Position numbers and translations under genes: made by a program. From contig JAUJYZ010000789.1 in the NCBI GenBank assembly GCA_033675265.1, positions 91,001 to 155,000 on the forward strand: DNA of 64,000 nucleotides. The letters run 5' to 3'. The notes below the pieces were generated by a model that saw only the letters and a program-made list of their open reading frames with translations, ran no database searches and was not told the DNA's origin. The stretch comes from Actinostola sp. cb2023 (taxonomy: Eukaryota > Cnidaria > Anthozoa > Actiniaria > Actinostolidae). This document shows positions 21,144-32,953 of this stretch, piece by piece. Within the stretch, counting starts at the first letter, position 1; each line of letters begins with the position of its first letter.

Positions 21144-24100
21144 CTCTACCCATCCTAAGAAATGAATGATTTCTAAACAGAAGATAATTTTGCTGACAAA
21201 CTATTTGGTAAATAAATGCCAGACGTAGCCTGGTCATCAGCCGCCTAGGCTGGTACAGTGGTAGAAACGAATAATGCCTAACAATATGTACATGTAGATA
21301 GATAGAATAATATTTTGGAAAAATAAAAGGAAATATTATATCATAGTGATTTGTTCATTTAACCATTTCTCATCCTTCCACATCTACCAATTTCCTTTCA
21401 TTCCAAATATATTTTCTTTCCCATTCATTTATTTCCTATTTAAATCCTTTCATCGCCATTCTCGTTCCTATCGCAAATCCTTTCCCCTTCTTTTCTATTA
21501 ATTTCTTTGCGGTGTATTTTCTCCCTTCTGTCCTACTCGTCTTGTTCTGCTGCGAATCTATTCACTTCACATTTATTTTCTCTGACTGTAGATCATCCCA
21601 CTCATTGCCGACTTGCTCTAACACTAGATATTCCTTCACTTTCTTTGCTAATATCCCCAGATTCCTTTCATAACTATGTGGTACGCAATGCTATATTTAT
21701 CTGAAAAGGTATCTAAATATGAGGCGATGGAAGGGGGTGGGAATCAGAGAAAATGATGTATGGTCTTACCTCCATTTTTGAGTGATATATCGCACCCATG
21801 GTAGTGCTTGGTAACCACTCTTTTCTATAATCTTCAGATATCGTACCTGTAACAAAAGAAGCACATTTTTTGCCACATCTTCCATAGAAAACAGCCCTCA
21901 GATTAGAGGGATTTGAGTCTGAGTAGGAGGGGTAGTGGTAGGAGAAGGGGTAGGAAGAGGGGTAGGGGTAGGAGGAGGGGTAGGGGTAGGAGGAGGAGTA
22001 GGGGTAGTAGGAGTAGGAGGAGGGGTAGGTGTAGGAGGAGGGGTAGGAGGAGGAGTAGGGGTATGAGGAGGGGTAGGGGTAGGAGTAGGGGTAGGAGGAG
22101 TAGTAGGGGTAGGGGTAGGAGGAGGGGTAGGGATAGGAGGAGGGGTAGGGGTAGGAGGAGGAGTAGGGGTAGGAGAAGGGGTAGGAAGAGGAGGAGGAGT
22201 AGGGATAGGAGGAGGGGTAGGAGGAGGAGTAGGGGTAGGAGGAGGGGTAGGGGTAGGAGGAGGAGTAGGGATAGGAGGAGGAGTAGGGGTAGGAGAAGGA
22301 GTAGGGGTAGAAGGAGTAGGGGTAGGAGGAGGAGTAGGGGTAGGAGGAGGGGTAGGGGGAGGGGTAGGAGGAGGGGTAGGGGTAGAAGGAGGAGTAGGGG
22401 TAGGAGGAGGAGTAGGGGTAGAAGGAGGGGTAGGGGTAGGGATTCCCTTCACTTCCCCAATTCCTTCTCCTCATAGAAAACAGTGTCTTTTCATGGTAGT
22501 AGTTGAGTACCATAAAATATACAGTCCAATCACAGGAAGCCCAAATAGAAACATCTCTTGGATGGGCTTCCTGTGGTAGAGCGTACATGATGATATTGGC
22601 AGGGTCGTCGCTCACAAGAGGTGGTCTCTGTCAGTGCATGGTAATTCTCAAAGTCGCTGCAACAAACCTGAATTCCTGAGACTGTGAAATAAGGAATCTC
22701 AAACTTCAGCTTGATTGGTGGTCGTCCTTCATTCTCCTCTGAAAGACACACACAGAAAAAATATACACATTTCTGCTGTTTGATATTCCACTGCAAAATC
22801 GTACACTTTTCATTTACCAACCTGCATCAACACTTGGAAGACTGAAGTGCGCTCTCAAAAGGAATTCCTTCCCACCCTTAAACATGGTAGCAAAGTTATT
22901 GAAAATATACATGTAAGTTGTTTATTCAATATTAAGTAACTTTCAATAAGTCGTACGAGTGGGAAACCAATGATACTGTGACACTCAAATGGCTTCCCTT
23001 CTGAACCAATCGAAAACTCTTTCAATATGACAAGGCACGGTACTGTAACTTTCCCACTCCTACGAACATGACTCTATTTGATCTACAAGACCACCTCCCA
23101 AACCAACAATGACAATTACACCTCGGGATAATAATTTTGTGGCCATTGTGTAAAGGTGGCAATTGTGGGGAGGTTTTAGGTTAAAAACGAATAAATGTAT
23201 GGGCTGGCTGGTGGTGGGGACAAAAAACCATGGCCATTACAGAGAGGTGGCCAATTGTGGGGAGGTGGCAACAACAACAACAACAAGTTACAACATTATC
23301 ACCATCACCATTAACAAAATTAATAAACACCAACATCATGGACACCAAAATCACCAACATTACAAACACAATCAACCACCAACAAAACCAACAACAACCA
23401 TGCTACAAAACTGAGGCCTGTCACTCACAGGGAACGACTTGATATTCCAGATTACTAGATTCTGTTCTGGCGCATACTTAGCACTTCCCACTGTTGTCTG
23501 CAATAGAAACATAAAAAACGTTACCATAGTTACCAGATGATTGATTGATACTACATGTATTTACTGAATGATGAGAACACATACATGTACACATAAATAT
23601 ACATTAACCACCATAAAACATTACAAAGTACACATCTTATTGTGATCTCAGTGCATTATAGAAGGTTAAGTCCCTCGCAAACCATGTGGCACAGTTTAGT
23701 ATATCCCAGCACATGTATACTGTACAACTCAAGTTAGGGTTCACATGGTGCAACATAGAATATTATTGCAGTGTATGCCAACCTCTGCAAGTGTGTATAA
23801 CTGTATGTATCCACAGGTATCCCATGCATCTGGGTGCACTGATCCATTGTGTGAGCTCTGACCCTGCTATGTATCCACAGGTATCCCATGCATCTGGGTA
23901 CACTGACCCACTGTGTGAGCTCTGACCCTGCTATGTATCCACAGGTATCCCATGCATGCATCTGGGACCCTGCACACAGGTATGGGTGCACCCACTGTGT
24001 GAGCTCTGACCCTGCTACCCTGCTAGGTCCACAGGTATCCCATGCATCTGGGTGCACTGACCCACTGTGTGAGCTCTGACCCTGCTATGTATCCACAGGT

Positions 24101-27100
24101 ATCCCATGCATCTGGGTGCACTGACCCACTGTGTGAGCTCTGACCCTGCTATGTATCCACAGGTATCCCATGCATCTGGGTGCACTGACCCACTGTGTGA
24201 GCTCTGACCCTGCTATGTATCCCACATGCATATCCCATGCATCTGGGTGCACTGACCCACTGTGTGAGCTCTGACCCTGCTATGTATCCACAGGTATCCC
24301 ATGCATCTGGGTGCACTGACCCACTGTGTGAGCTCACCCTGTGTGAGCTGACCCACTGTGAGCTCCCTGCTATGTATCCACAGGTATCCCATGCATCTGG
24401 GTGCACTGACATGCACTGGGTGTGTGAGCTCTGACCCTGCTATGTATCCACAGGTATCCCATGCATCTGGGTGCACTGACCCACTGTGTGAGCTCTGACC
24501 CTGCTGCTATGTATCCATGCAGGTGCATCCCATGCATCTGGGTGCACTGACCCACTGTGTGAGCTCTGACCACTGCTGGGTGCACTAGGTCCACAGGTAT
24601 CCCATGCATCTGGGTGCACTGACCCACTGTGTGAGCTCTGACCCTGCTAGGTATCCACAGGTATCCCATGCATCTGGGTGCACTGACCCACTGTGTGAGC
24701 TCTGACCCTGCTAGGTAACCACAGATATCCCATGCATCTGGGTGCACTATGTATCCACAGGTATCCCATGCATCTGGGTGACCCACTGTGTGAGCTCTGA
24801 CCCTGCTAGGTAACCACAGGTATCCCATGCATCTGGGTGCACTGATCCACTGTGTGAGCTCTGACCCTGCTAGGTATCCACAAGTATCCCATGCATCTGG
24901 GTGCACTGACCCACTGTGTGAGCTCTGACCCTGCTAGGTATCCACAGGTATCCCATGCATCTGGGGTGCACTGACCCACTGTGCCAGGAATCACTTTCTT
25001 ACCTTAAATTTAGGGGAATCAGCATCCATAGGCACTGGAATAAGAATTTCTACATTGTTGGCAGTTGATCGTCTCTTGAACTGACTTTTTGCCTTTGAAA
25101 GATAAAATTAATAAGAAGTCAGCGGAAATTTCATAAAATAATGTTCTGCTGCTGTTGTAATGTATAATGTGTTATATAATTTGTTGATGTTGATGATGAA
25201 GAAATGTTTTGAATCATAGTGCTGATGACAATGATGAAGATTATCCAGGTTTGTCAAAGTAAGCCAGCAACTGGTGGATTTAATAATGACCAATCAGAAC
25301 ACTGTGCTGGTTGTTCTAATGCAAGCACACAATGTTGTTCCATTTTTAGGCTAGTTGAACCACCCACTTTTTATCTAGAGCCTGCTTGTCAAAATCCCAT
25401 GGGTCCCATGTTATGATCATGAAAATGTTGATGATGTTGATGATAATGATGATGATGTTATGGTCATGATGAATGATACTGTAACGATCATATGATGATG
25501 ATGATGAGGATGAAGTTTGCATTAATCAGATGACAATGGTCATGATGATGATAATAGAGGTGGTGACTAGTGTTGAATGACACATTTACATTCATGCAAT
25601 TTCATCCAGTGTTTCTTACTTTGATCATGTATTCCACTCTACTGTGTGAATGACGTTCTATCACTGATTCAATCCAAATCAATGGTTTGACCTACACCAA
25701 AATGAAAATTAACACTTAGCACAAATAAATCAGCATTTCTTTGATCAAACTGTTCCATGATGTAAGTAATAAATCAAACACGAGGAAGACTTCTTCCGGG
25801 GATCCTCTGAATTCAAAACACCGAGAAATGGGTGAAAAAAGGTGCAGGTGCAATCAGTTTTAATTCTTGGAGAAATTCAAAGTTAAAGTTGCACACATTT
25901 AATGCTTATTGAGATCCAAACTTCCTTTGCTTTGTTTTGTCTCCAATAATTAATAGGTTTGAGAAATTGCCTTCAAACACTTTGGAGGACATTGAATAGA
26001 ACATGTACTTCATGTATGTTCTTTGTACCTTCATTAAACTCTCCGATATGTGTAATTCAGACACAAAACTTTGACAGTGTAAACCACCACTTACATAATG
26101 TATTCAAAAGCGCTTTTTATAAGCATGTTTTTCATGTTATATAAGTTAGGATTCAGTCATTGAGAACAGTACTGCTACTGTAGTTATTGATATTAAATCT
26201 TACATGGGTGTTCAAACGATATGACATCAACTCAAACTCTCCATCTGGGGGGATGTATGAGATGGTGCGATCATTTTCAAATCTAGACAGGCGCACACAT
26301 TGGTGAAATTTGACATCTTCCAGTTCTACTGCTTTACTCTTGCCACCTGACATAGAAAAACACAGTTGTGTAGGAAGAAGTATATTAGTAAATCCTCCCT
26401 TTCTTCCTCCCTTCCTTCCTATCTTCCTCCCTTCCTTCCTTCCTTTCTCCCTTCCTTCCTTCCTTTCTCCCTTCCTTTCTCGCTTCCCTTTCTCGCTTCC
26501 TTTCTCGCTTCCTTTCTCGCTTCCTTTCTCGCTTCCTTTCTCCCTTCCTTTCTCCCTTTCTTCCTCCCTCCCTTCCTTATTCCCTACCTTCCTTACTACA
26601 CAAACACCTACACTGTAAGACATAAATCATGACTTGTAACAAACTGTAGCTATATATACTCACGGCCAGTGTTTTCAAACAGCACTTTATCATTAAGACC
26701 CAATCGTAATTCAGGCATGCCAGACAAGTAACACCTCATCTTCACTGTACCAATGATCTCACTGCGAAGCACATTTCCACTGGAACTCACCTACAGGTTA
26801 GGGGCAATTTTGGTCATACAGTACATACGTACATGTACAATATATACCTATTCCAAATATCGTTGTCCGGGCCGAAAGCAACAAGCAACAAGCTGACGAC
26901 CGCAAAGGACTTTGGGAATCTCCTAATTAATTTATATATCTGTGGTATTTGAGAAGTTATCCCTACGAGCGTTGAATAGCAATCATTTGGAACTATTCGG
27001 CCATTTGAAAATACTACATGTTGTCAAAATGTCTACGGATGAATAAATGAATAAGGAGAAAGTCCCAAACTCCTTTGTGGTCGTCAGCTTGTTGCTTGTT

Positions 27101-29950
27101 GCTTTCGGCCCGGACAATGATTTTTGGAATAGGTGTATAACACAATTCCATCTTGACAATTACCAATGTGTGATCTACATATTACAGTACTGACCAGAAC
27201 TAACTACAGGCCCTTGCATTCATTTTATGTTCAATACTAAAATAAACATACTGTACATTGTATATACATTGTATTGTAATGTAAATATTGCAGACATAAC
27301 TGCAGACAAACTAGTGTTTTGTATGTCATAAGGTTCCTTTCCACTTGAAATACATCTTTTACACGGCTCAAAGGGAGAGCACTTTGTAATTAATTTTAAT
27401 TTTAGTGATTTTGATTCCGTGTCTAAATAAAGTTCATTCATGAATTCATTCATTCATTCATACATTGTACATGTAATATACATGTAGGCCCATAAGTTAT
27501 GTGGCTGCCACTCAACAGTACCCTAATGTTTGTTTACAAGTGTTTATTTCTAGAACTTGTAAAAATGCATTAATGTCACTTACCATCAAATTAACAGACT
27601 CAATAACATCCAAGAATACTTCATTTTTTCTGTATTTGATGTTTTCGCCTCTCCATGATACAGCATTAGTAAGCGCTGGTGGAGGCTTGGGCGCCAGCTC
27701 AAGTTTATGGCCTTCTTGAGTAATGTACCTACATGTAATTCATGGTAATTATTATTATTATTGAAGCTAATCTAATATCTGGTTTGACAAGAAAGCAGAC
27801 AAAAGTTTCAAAATTTATTACATAACTCATTAATAATTCATGTGGAAACAGAAGAAATTATAACTGCGACAAGTGTTGTAAATTTGATACAAAATCATCC
27901 TTGTTTGCCTCAACTTTAACAGTGACTTTCTCAAGGAGAATAATTACTCGTATCTTCAAAATTTTGAGAAAATGTGAAATTCTACAACGTGAAGTCAAAT
28001 ATGTTTAAATAAAAAAATAAACTGCTTGTTTAATAAGTAGTTTACAACATTTGCGGCATGTTGTATCAGATCTACAATCACGAGCCGTGGTGATTGTATA
28101 TGTAAAATGTGATACAACACAGCCGCTCATGTTGTAAGCACTACATGTAGACTTTACTCACTCCTGTAAAATTTTAGTCTCAGTGAACTGTGGATACCCA
28201 AAGTCTATCAGCTCATCCATTAACTCGTAGATTATAACAAAATTATCTCTAATACTTTCTTCTTCAAGCTCTTTAAAATAATCCATAAACACCTGGAGGA
28301 ATAAATGTGAACAATATTTTGCTACAAAGTTATAGTACTCATCAGAGTTCATAATGAAAACAATAGAGTGGGAAACCTACAGTACCGTGACACTCAAATG
28401 GCTTCCTTTCTGAACCAATCAAAAAGCTTACAGATGCATCTCATCTAATCAAACTCTTTCAATATGGCATAGCACGGTACCATAACTTTCCCACTCGTAT
28501 GAAATGACTCTATGAAAAGAATATACATTGTACCAACCTGGACCATCTTGTGTAAGAAAACAAAAATAAGAGCAACATACAAACAACTACAAGCATTTGT
28601 CAAGGATAAGACTTTGGTAAATTATACACTATTGATATAGAAGGTCTTGATAAGTATAATGTATATAGCAGGTCCACATCAGTCTATGGCTGCCTAACTT
28701 CATTAACCTGCTTTATATCAAACAAGACGCTCAATGAGCGTACACTCGGACATTTATAACAATGACAATGACAGTTGCGTGACTAGGGAGACTATGTGTC
28801 GGTGAGGATAGATAAAGATCTCCGAATCGTCCGTCTGCAGTACGTACTTCGAACGTCCAGTTGAGGTTCCATATTCATGCATTATGGTCAGATGGTTCTG
28901 ATAAAGTTTTTCGTTTGTTGTAATGACGGCGCGTTTGTTTTTGTTATAAATGAAACGACATCTTTCAGAGTGGGCCCACACGAATCGGCACATGCGTTTG
29001 TATGTGAAATGAGCGTGTTTAAAGCCTGTGTTTTATCGGCCATAAAGATCCGAGCCGCCGGCTTCAGATATATTTTAATCAAGCTTGTTGACGTTGTTGC
29101 CGTATATGCACTCCATTATAAAACATGAAACTATCTCTTTGAAATACAACACTATTTTCAGTCAATCATGCTTCTTCGATACAATATCATTTCTGCATAT
29201 TTAAAACACAACTGCTTCTCTCTCGATACAGCATTGTCGGATACCTTTTAAACAGGTTTTTGAAACCACGGCATGACGGCAGTCATGCAGCAAGCACAGC
29301 GACATCAGTTATCTGCTGGGTAATATATTGAAACTCGATACGGTCACATACTTCGCATTTTGTGTACCGATACGATCAAATACTTCGCATTCTTTTTTCA
29401 TTCTTCGGCCAAACAAAAATAATAAAAAGAAAGCCCATTTTATAACTCGGACTTCCTCCGGAAGTGTCCGAGTAATAAAGATATGTGTACATGTAAGCTT
29501 ATGAATGTCATTGGGAATGGCAATCATTCAGAAAAAGAGCAATATAGCCTTTGCCTTTTGTTTGCATAAAGTATTAATCAGTAGATTAACTATATAAATA
29601 CTCCCAATATAATTAGTACGAATAGTAAGTAAATGTAGCAAAAAGATACGGTATAAATTGTTGTACTTGATGTACACAAACGTTACATCCCCATGGACAC
29701 ATATCGGTGACTGAGAATCGCCTTCTTCTTCCTTCTCCAAGACCAAAGGCATGAACTTATCGATCGAGGAGTTGTTGATATCTCCTCGATAGTTCCTTGA
29801 TATTATAACCTACACAGACAAACATATAAACACTCTATTATTTACTGAAATAAGACAGAGAATACCTGCAATCAAACAAGTCATGAAGTTATACGTGGAA
29901 GTTTGTACCTTTCCTTTCACATCCAAAACATAAACAGCAGACATCGCCAT
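18212..29950 (-). CDS. AP1M1: AP-1 clathrin adaptor complex, mu subunit
   Basis: Complete gene of 14 coding exons on the minus strand: 29909-29950, 29650-29809, 28538-28611, 28162-28292, 27584-27728, 26664-26790, 26204-26346, 25620-25691, 25003-25092, 23429-23497, 22822-22876, 22668-22738, 20406-20481 and 18212-18234. They sum to 1278 = 425 codons plus stop, close to the usual 423. It is the medium chain of AP-1, which sorts cargo with YxxPhi tyrosine signals into clathrin vesicles at the trans-Golgi network and endosomes. The longin-like N-terminal half (exons 1-4) includes [20 protein letters not shown]. The mu-homology C-terminal half has [47 protein letters not shown] and [15 protein letters not shown], and the protein ends DYQLRTT. 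Exon 3 is the least certain because it is diverged from other AP-1 mu proteins. Exon 13 is duplicated at 21770-21846. Ubiquitous AP1M1 fits better than AP1M2. Confidence 0.93.
18528..19609. mobile_element. TTAA-flanked TIR element (CCCTTTGAC termini), 1074 bp
   Basis: TTAA at 18528-18531 and 19606-19609 flank inverted termini CCCTTTGACACCCA and, in complement, CCCTTTGACTCCCA. It contains an AAT microsatellite (18791-18824) and a few short overlapping ORFs that match nothing I recognise. It sits in the last intron of the AP-1 mu gene. Confidence 0.65.
20556..21014 (+). repeat. G-rich GGGGTAGGAGGA array, copy A
   Basis: Purine-rich units GGGGTAGGAGGAGGAGTA and variants. On the AP-1 mu sense strand it is C-rich. 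Repeated G3-G4 runs make G-quadruplex or triplex structure plausible. The long Pro/Thr/Ser ORFs on the minus strand and Arg/Gly ORFs on the plus strand are artefacts of the array. Confidence 0.9.
21770..21846 (-). pseudogene. Duplicated AP-1 mu exon 13 with one-base insertion
   Basis: Identical splice sites and sequence to the exon at 20406-20481 except for one extra A in the run before TGGAG (77 instead of 76 bp). It lies upstream of the intact copy in the direction of transcription. Inclusion of this copy alone shifts the last exon out of frame. Inclusion of both copies (153 bp) restores length but meets a TGA a few codons into the second copy. It is therefore either skipped or acts as a poison exon. 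Confidence 0.85.
21925..22445 (+). repeat. G-rich GGGGTAGGAGGA array, copy B
   Basis: Same composition as copy A but longer and differently ordered, consistent with slippage or unequal exchange after the duplication. Confidence 0.9.
22948..23075. mobile_element. GAGTGGGAA-family MITE, copy 2
   Basis: GTCGTACGAGTGGGAAACC...GTGACACTCAAATGGCTTCC...AACTCTTTCAATATG...TTTCCCACTCCTACGAAC. Shorter than the copies at 9319 and 28343 through an internal deletion of the GCATCTCAT segment. In an AP-1 mu intron. Confidence 0.8.
23085..23265. repeat. Single-copy relative of the 5.5-kb minisatellite element
   Basis: CACCTCGGGATAATAATTTTGTGG, a single inverted copy of the 17-bp unit (GGCCATTGTGTAAAGGTGG at 23139), ATTGTGGGGAGG and AAAACGAATAAATGTAT follow in the same order as the right end of the element at 5456-7005. 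In an AP-1 mu intron. An AAC microsatellite follows (23268-23290). Confidence 0.75.
23800..24990 (+). repeat. 64-bp minisatellite in AP-1 mu intron
   Basis: About 18 units of 64 bp (ATGCATCTGGGTGCACTGAC, CCACTGTGTGAGCTCTGACC, CTGCTATGTATCCACAGGTATCCC), with truncated and rearranged units between 24330 and 24600. Lies between exons 9 (25003) and 10 (23497); the array begins 13 bp from the exon 9 donor. Confidence 0.92.
25400..25565. repeat. Imperfect GAT/ATG microsatellite
   Basis: Runs of ATGATG and GATGATGAT broken by unique bases, in an AP-1 mu intron. Confidence 0.7.
26395..26590 (+). repeat. CTTCCTTTCTCG polypyrimidine array
   Basis: CTTCCTTTCTCG, CTTCCTTCCTTT and related units, almost pure pyrimidine on the + strand and purine on the AP-1 mu sense strand, in the intron between exons 6 and 7. 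Confidence 0.9.
26847..27133. mobile_element. CCTATTCCAAA-family TIR element, copy 1
   Basis: Ends CCTATTCCAAATATCGTTGT and ACAATGATTTTTGGAATAGG, with subterminal GAAAGCAACAAGCAACAAGC repeated inverted. A second copy lies at 41890-42187 in the opposite orientation. 287 bp, non-coding, in an AP-1 mu intron. Confidence 0.85.
28343..28512. mobile_element. GAGTGGGAA-family MITE, copy 3
   Basis: GAGTGGGAAACCTACAGTACC...TTTCCCACTCGTATG...GACTCT. Same order of core motifs as the copy at 9319-9476. It lies in the AP-1 mu intron between exons 3 and 4 and ends 25 bp past exon 3. Confidence 0.85.
28746..29475. mobile_element. Interspersed repeat family R, copy 2 (possible TIR element)
   Basis: Starts with CACTCGGACA and ends with TGTCCGAGT, a short terminal inverted repeat. 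Part (28735-28890) is homologous in inverse orientation to 39622-39785, and 29305-29475 to 10985-11125 in direct orientation. No convincing ORF; the 83-codon ORF at 28877 lacks any recognisable domain. In the AP-1 mu intron between exons 2 and 3. Confidence 0.55.
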
Positions 29951-30509
29951 CTTGAAAGCCTATTTTAAAGCCGCTAAAACAGCAGTTCGATGTGAAGGCT
30001 TGAGTGTATTAGTCAGGAAATCAAGGCCAAATAGAAGAAGGAATAATGAAGAAAGAATACTGCGAAAGACGAACTGAAAGCCGGAGACACTGGAGATGTG
30101 AGCCTCCTTACCGAATGAAGAGCTGTTATTTTTAGTGGGGAGGGGTTGTTTGATATATTTTTGTCCCCTTGGAATTTTAGTTTCTAGGAATATAAGACGA
30201 ACATTTTTATTATAGATAAGATATAAAGGATATTTTAAATCAAATTATAATGACGATTAAACTAGAAAGCTATTGTTATTTAATTGAATTGGAATCAATA
30301 TTTGGTATCCCTAGTGTACCCCAGTTAGGTCAAATTATTGATACCAAGACGAGGCTCCTTAGTAACCATACCTATGATGTAGTTCAAGATGGCGGCTGAC
30401 AAGATTGTTGTTGATCTTCAACCTTAGTAACAACGAAACTACAACAACAACAACTCTTACGATGCCTTTATACTTTTCATATGAATCGTTTTGGTGATAT
30501 CTAAGCACC
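29951..30509. promoter_or_regulatory. Divergent promoter region between AP-1 mu and RING gene
   Basis: The start codons of the two genes are 559 bp apart, head to head. CAAGATGGCGGC at 30385-30396 matches the YY1 core (AANATGGCGGC), and the AP-1 mu start codon itself lies in CAAGATGGCGATG. No TATA box was seen on either side. A shared CpG-poor housekeeping promoter is inferred. Confidence 0.5.
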
Positions 30510-32736
30510 ATGTCACTACAGGGTCGGAAATTCCAAGGGAAGGCCTCCAAAAAGCAAGATATTGAAGAAACTGCCAACAAGCTTCGTGCAATAAAAGAAC
30601 GACAAGGGCAATGGATGAGAGAAAGACAAGAGGCTAAAGCAGCGATACCTTTCCCGTCTTCAAAATCAGTAGACAATTTAGGTAATAGAGGTAAAACAAG
30701 CTCGACTAGATCTTCTTCAATCAGTGATTTGAGTTCAAATGTTGAATCCAGAGGAACCTCTCGGAGTGACACTAACAAAGACCGATATTCAAACCCACGA
30801 AGAAAACCGCTCTACACAGCACCAAAGAGAGATCAATCAAATATAATTACGTGGTCAGGGAAAGGTGATGGTACTAGGAAAGCTGGAAGACCGCCATCAG
30901 CTCAACGAAAACAGCCTTCCAGTACAAAATTCTCTAATCTGGACAGTGGAAAGAGTAATAGTTACATGTACACCAAGTCTCACACTCTTGGCGAAAAAGC
31001 TTACGAACCTTCTAATTATACCTCAGTTCAAAACAACTCAGCCAAGGATCTAAGTACTTCATCCTTGCACAGCAAACTTCAGCCTATTTCAACGGGCTTT
31101 TCAGATGAATCTGAGAGATCAAAACTTAAGTTTGACAAGCAAAGTTTTGATTACGAAGACAGCATTACAAGTTCGATGGTGATGGATGACAGACATGCGA
31201 GCAATGATAAAAGACCTACAATTGTTTCAGCATTGCCGCACGAAATAAATACAGACATGATTAATGCATTGGCTGAGAAAGTTGCTAAAAAACTGAAGAC
31301 AACCATAGATACAGGAAATAGTTTTAAAAATGCTTCGGGTACCAGTTCAATGAGGGGGAAATACCAGGAAGACGACCAGGAAATGTCAACACACATGTGT
31401 CCACTTTGTCACTCCTTGATGTCTGGTACCAGACACACACCTTTGGCACTCATACCCTGTGGACACACACTGTGCAAGGAGTGCTCAAGGGATTGCAAGA
31501 AGTGTCCATCCTGTCAATCAAGAGTTACCTCATCAGCTGTGAACACCGTTTTACAGCAGATAATCTCAGACTTTTTGTCTCAAAAAGAAAGAAAAAGACT
31601 TGAAAAGATGGAAAAGGAAACAAGGAAATATGTTGATGAATATCAGTCATTATCACTAAGATCAAATGCCTTGACTGGTAAGATCTGATCCTCCGAAGGA
31701 TGAAATCCTTTCCAAATGTTTGTTTACAATAGGTTGTTGTTTTACTATGTTTTGTGGTCCAAAGAGGGGGGTCAAGAGCACCCAAGGACCCCTCTCTATC
31801 TACACCCCTGATATCAATGTAGAGCGATATGTAATACCAAGATACAATATGAGCAGCTCTTCTGTATTATTGTAGTATTATTGTGGCTCGACATTGTAAT
31901 TCCCATATAGTACAGTTGCAAATATTGTATCAGGTCTTTTTACGATCCATGATCAGACTTATATTATGAGCTAGATTAGTCCTCTTGGATTAGTGATCAG
32001 TCAGTTGCTTACCTACTCTAAACATGAATGATCCACAGTCTAGCTGATTCAGTACCAGTACCACAGGAAGTCCTTTAGTTCCATGTAGGATTTACCACAG
32101 GGAACCCAAATTTCTTTCATTTTATCAAAACCATGGATAAAAGTTGGGTTTCCTGTGGAATCAATTTTGGGCTCTCTGTGGACGGTAGTTAGTCTCCAGA
32201 GAGTAGTTAGCTACTCTCTGCGTGACGCGAAATCCCTGACGGCTGCAAAGGAGACAAGTCAGTATTATGATCCCCACTATTGTGCAAGTATGTTGTGTGT
32301 TATTCTGCAATATTTTCTTTTTTTTGGGGGGGGGGGGGGGATCAGTATTTTTCCCATATCATTTTATGCTTGACGAAACCTTACAAACTACTTTACGAAT
32401 AATCTTTTCACAGAGGAAGCTGACATTATCCTCAATGGAATGGAAGACTTCACAGAGCACCTTTTCCAGGAAAAGAAATCATTTAAAAGACTTGAAGTTG
32501 ACAATGAGGAACTGAAAAAGAAAATTTTTGAACTTCAAAATCTGCTTGACAAAAACAAAGTAAAAATGGTGGAAAGCCAAGAAAGATGTGAAAACCTTGA
32601 ATCAAAGTACGAAGATGAGAAACAAAGATTGGCTTTGGTTGAAGACACTGTCAAGACTATTACGCTAAGCAAGGAGAGAGTGAAAATGCTGGTGCATAAT
32701 TTTGCACCATCGTTTAACCTCGATCAATTTGGCTGA
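30510..32736 (+). CDS. RING-finger, coiled-coil protein
   Basis: Exons 30510-31677 and 32414-32736 splice in phase to 496 codons plus stop. A 51-bp candidate exon at 32207-32257 (VSYSLRDAKSLTAAKET) also fits the phase and would give 513. The N-terminal helix is basic and charged, and residues 30-260 are low-complexity and Ser/Lys/Asn-rich, probably disordered. A C3HC4 RING lies at about residues 298-340: CPLC, 14 residues to CGH, TLCKEC, then CPSC. A coiled coil follows (KERKRLEKMEKETRKYVDE and, in the last exon, LKKKIFELQNLLDKNK). RING proteins of this type are usually E3 ubiquitin ligases; that role is inferred. I do not recognise the specific orthologue. Possible poly(A) signal AATAAA at 32808. 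Confidence 0.85.
32095..32160. repeat. Short inverted repeat around CCACAGGGAACCCAA
   Basis: CCACAGGGAACCCAA and TTGGGTTTCCTGTGG face each other about 30 bp apart in the RING gene intron. Confidence 0.5.
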
Positions 32737-32953
32737 AAAAGATTCACGTAGATTCTACATTACCTTCAGGGCAAAGAGAGTTGGAAAAAACCTCTGCCTG
32801 CAAGATAATAAATGGTACATGTATTCTTGGCTTTCACCTACGTCATCGACAATTTTCCCAGGACTTACACAGTATATAGAACAAAACCTTCATAGGCTGA
32901 AAGAGCAGCCCAAACCATATATCTCAGCTGAAATTTTAGTTACGAAGATATGA

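Larger units (their letters stand above)
19655..22445. repeat. Tandem segmental duplication containing AP-1 mu exon 13
   Basis: Copy A is about 19655-21014 and copy B about 21015-22445. Shared landmarks: TTAAAAATTTGTGCACCAT (19668/21035), poly-C (19749/21115), the 'ATGAATGATTTCTAAACAG' stretch (19796/21155), exon 13 (20406/21770) and AGAGGGATTTGAGTCTGAG (20539/21906). Each copy ends in a G-rich array. Differences are few: small indels in the poly-C, one base in exon 13, and array length, so the duplication is recent. Confidence 0.92.

Noticed and set aside
20533..22615. Pro/Thr/Tyr-rich ORFs (-) and Arg/Gly-rich ORF (+) of 165-300 codons
   Set aside because: They are translations of the GGGGTAGGAGGA arrays within AP-1 mu introns, present on both strands and in several frames.
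28877..29128. 83-codon ORF within repeat family R
   Set aside because: The other copies of the family do not keep it open, and no motif is visible.
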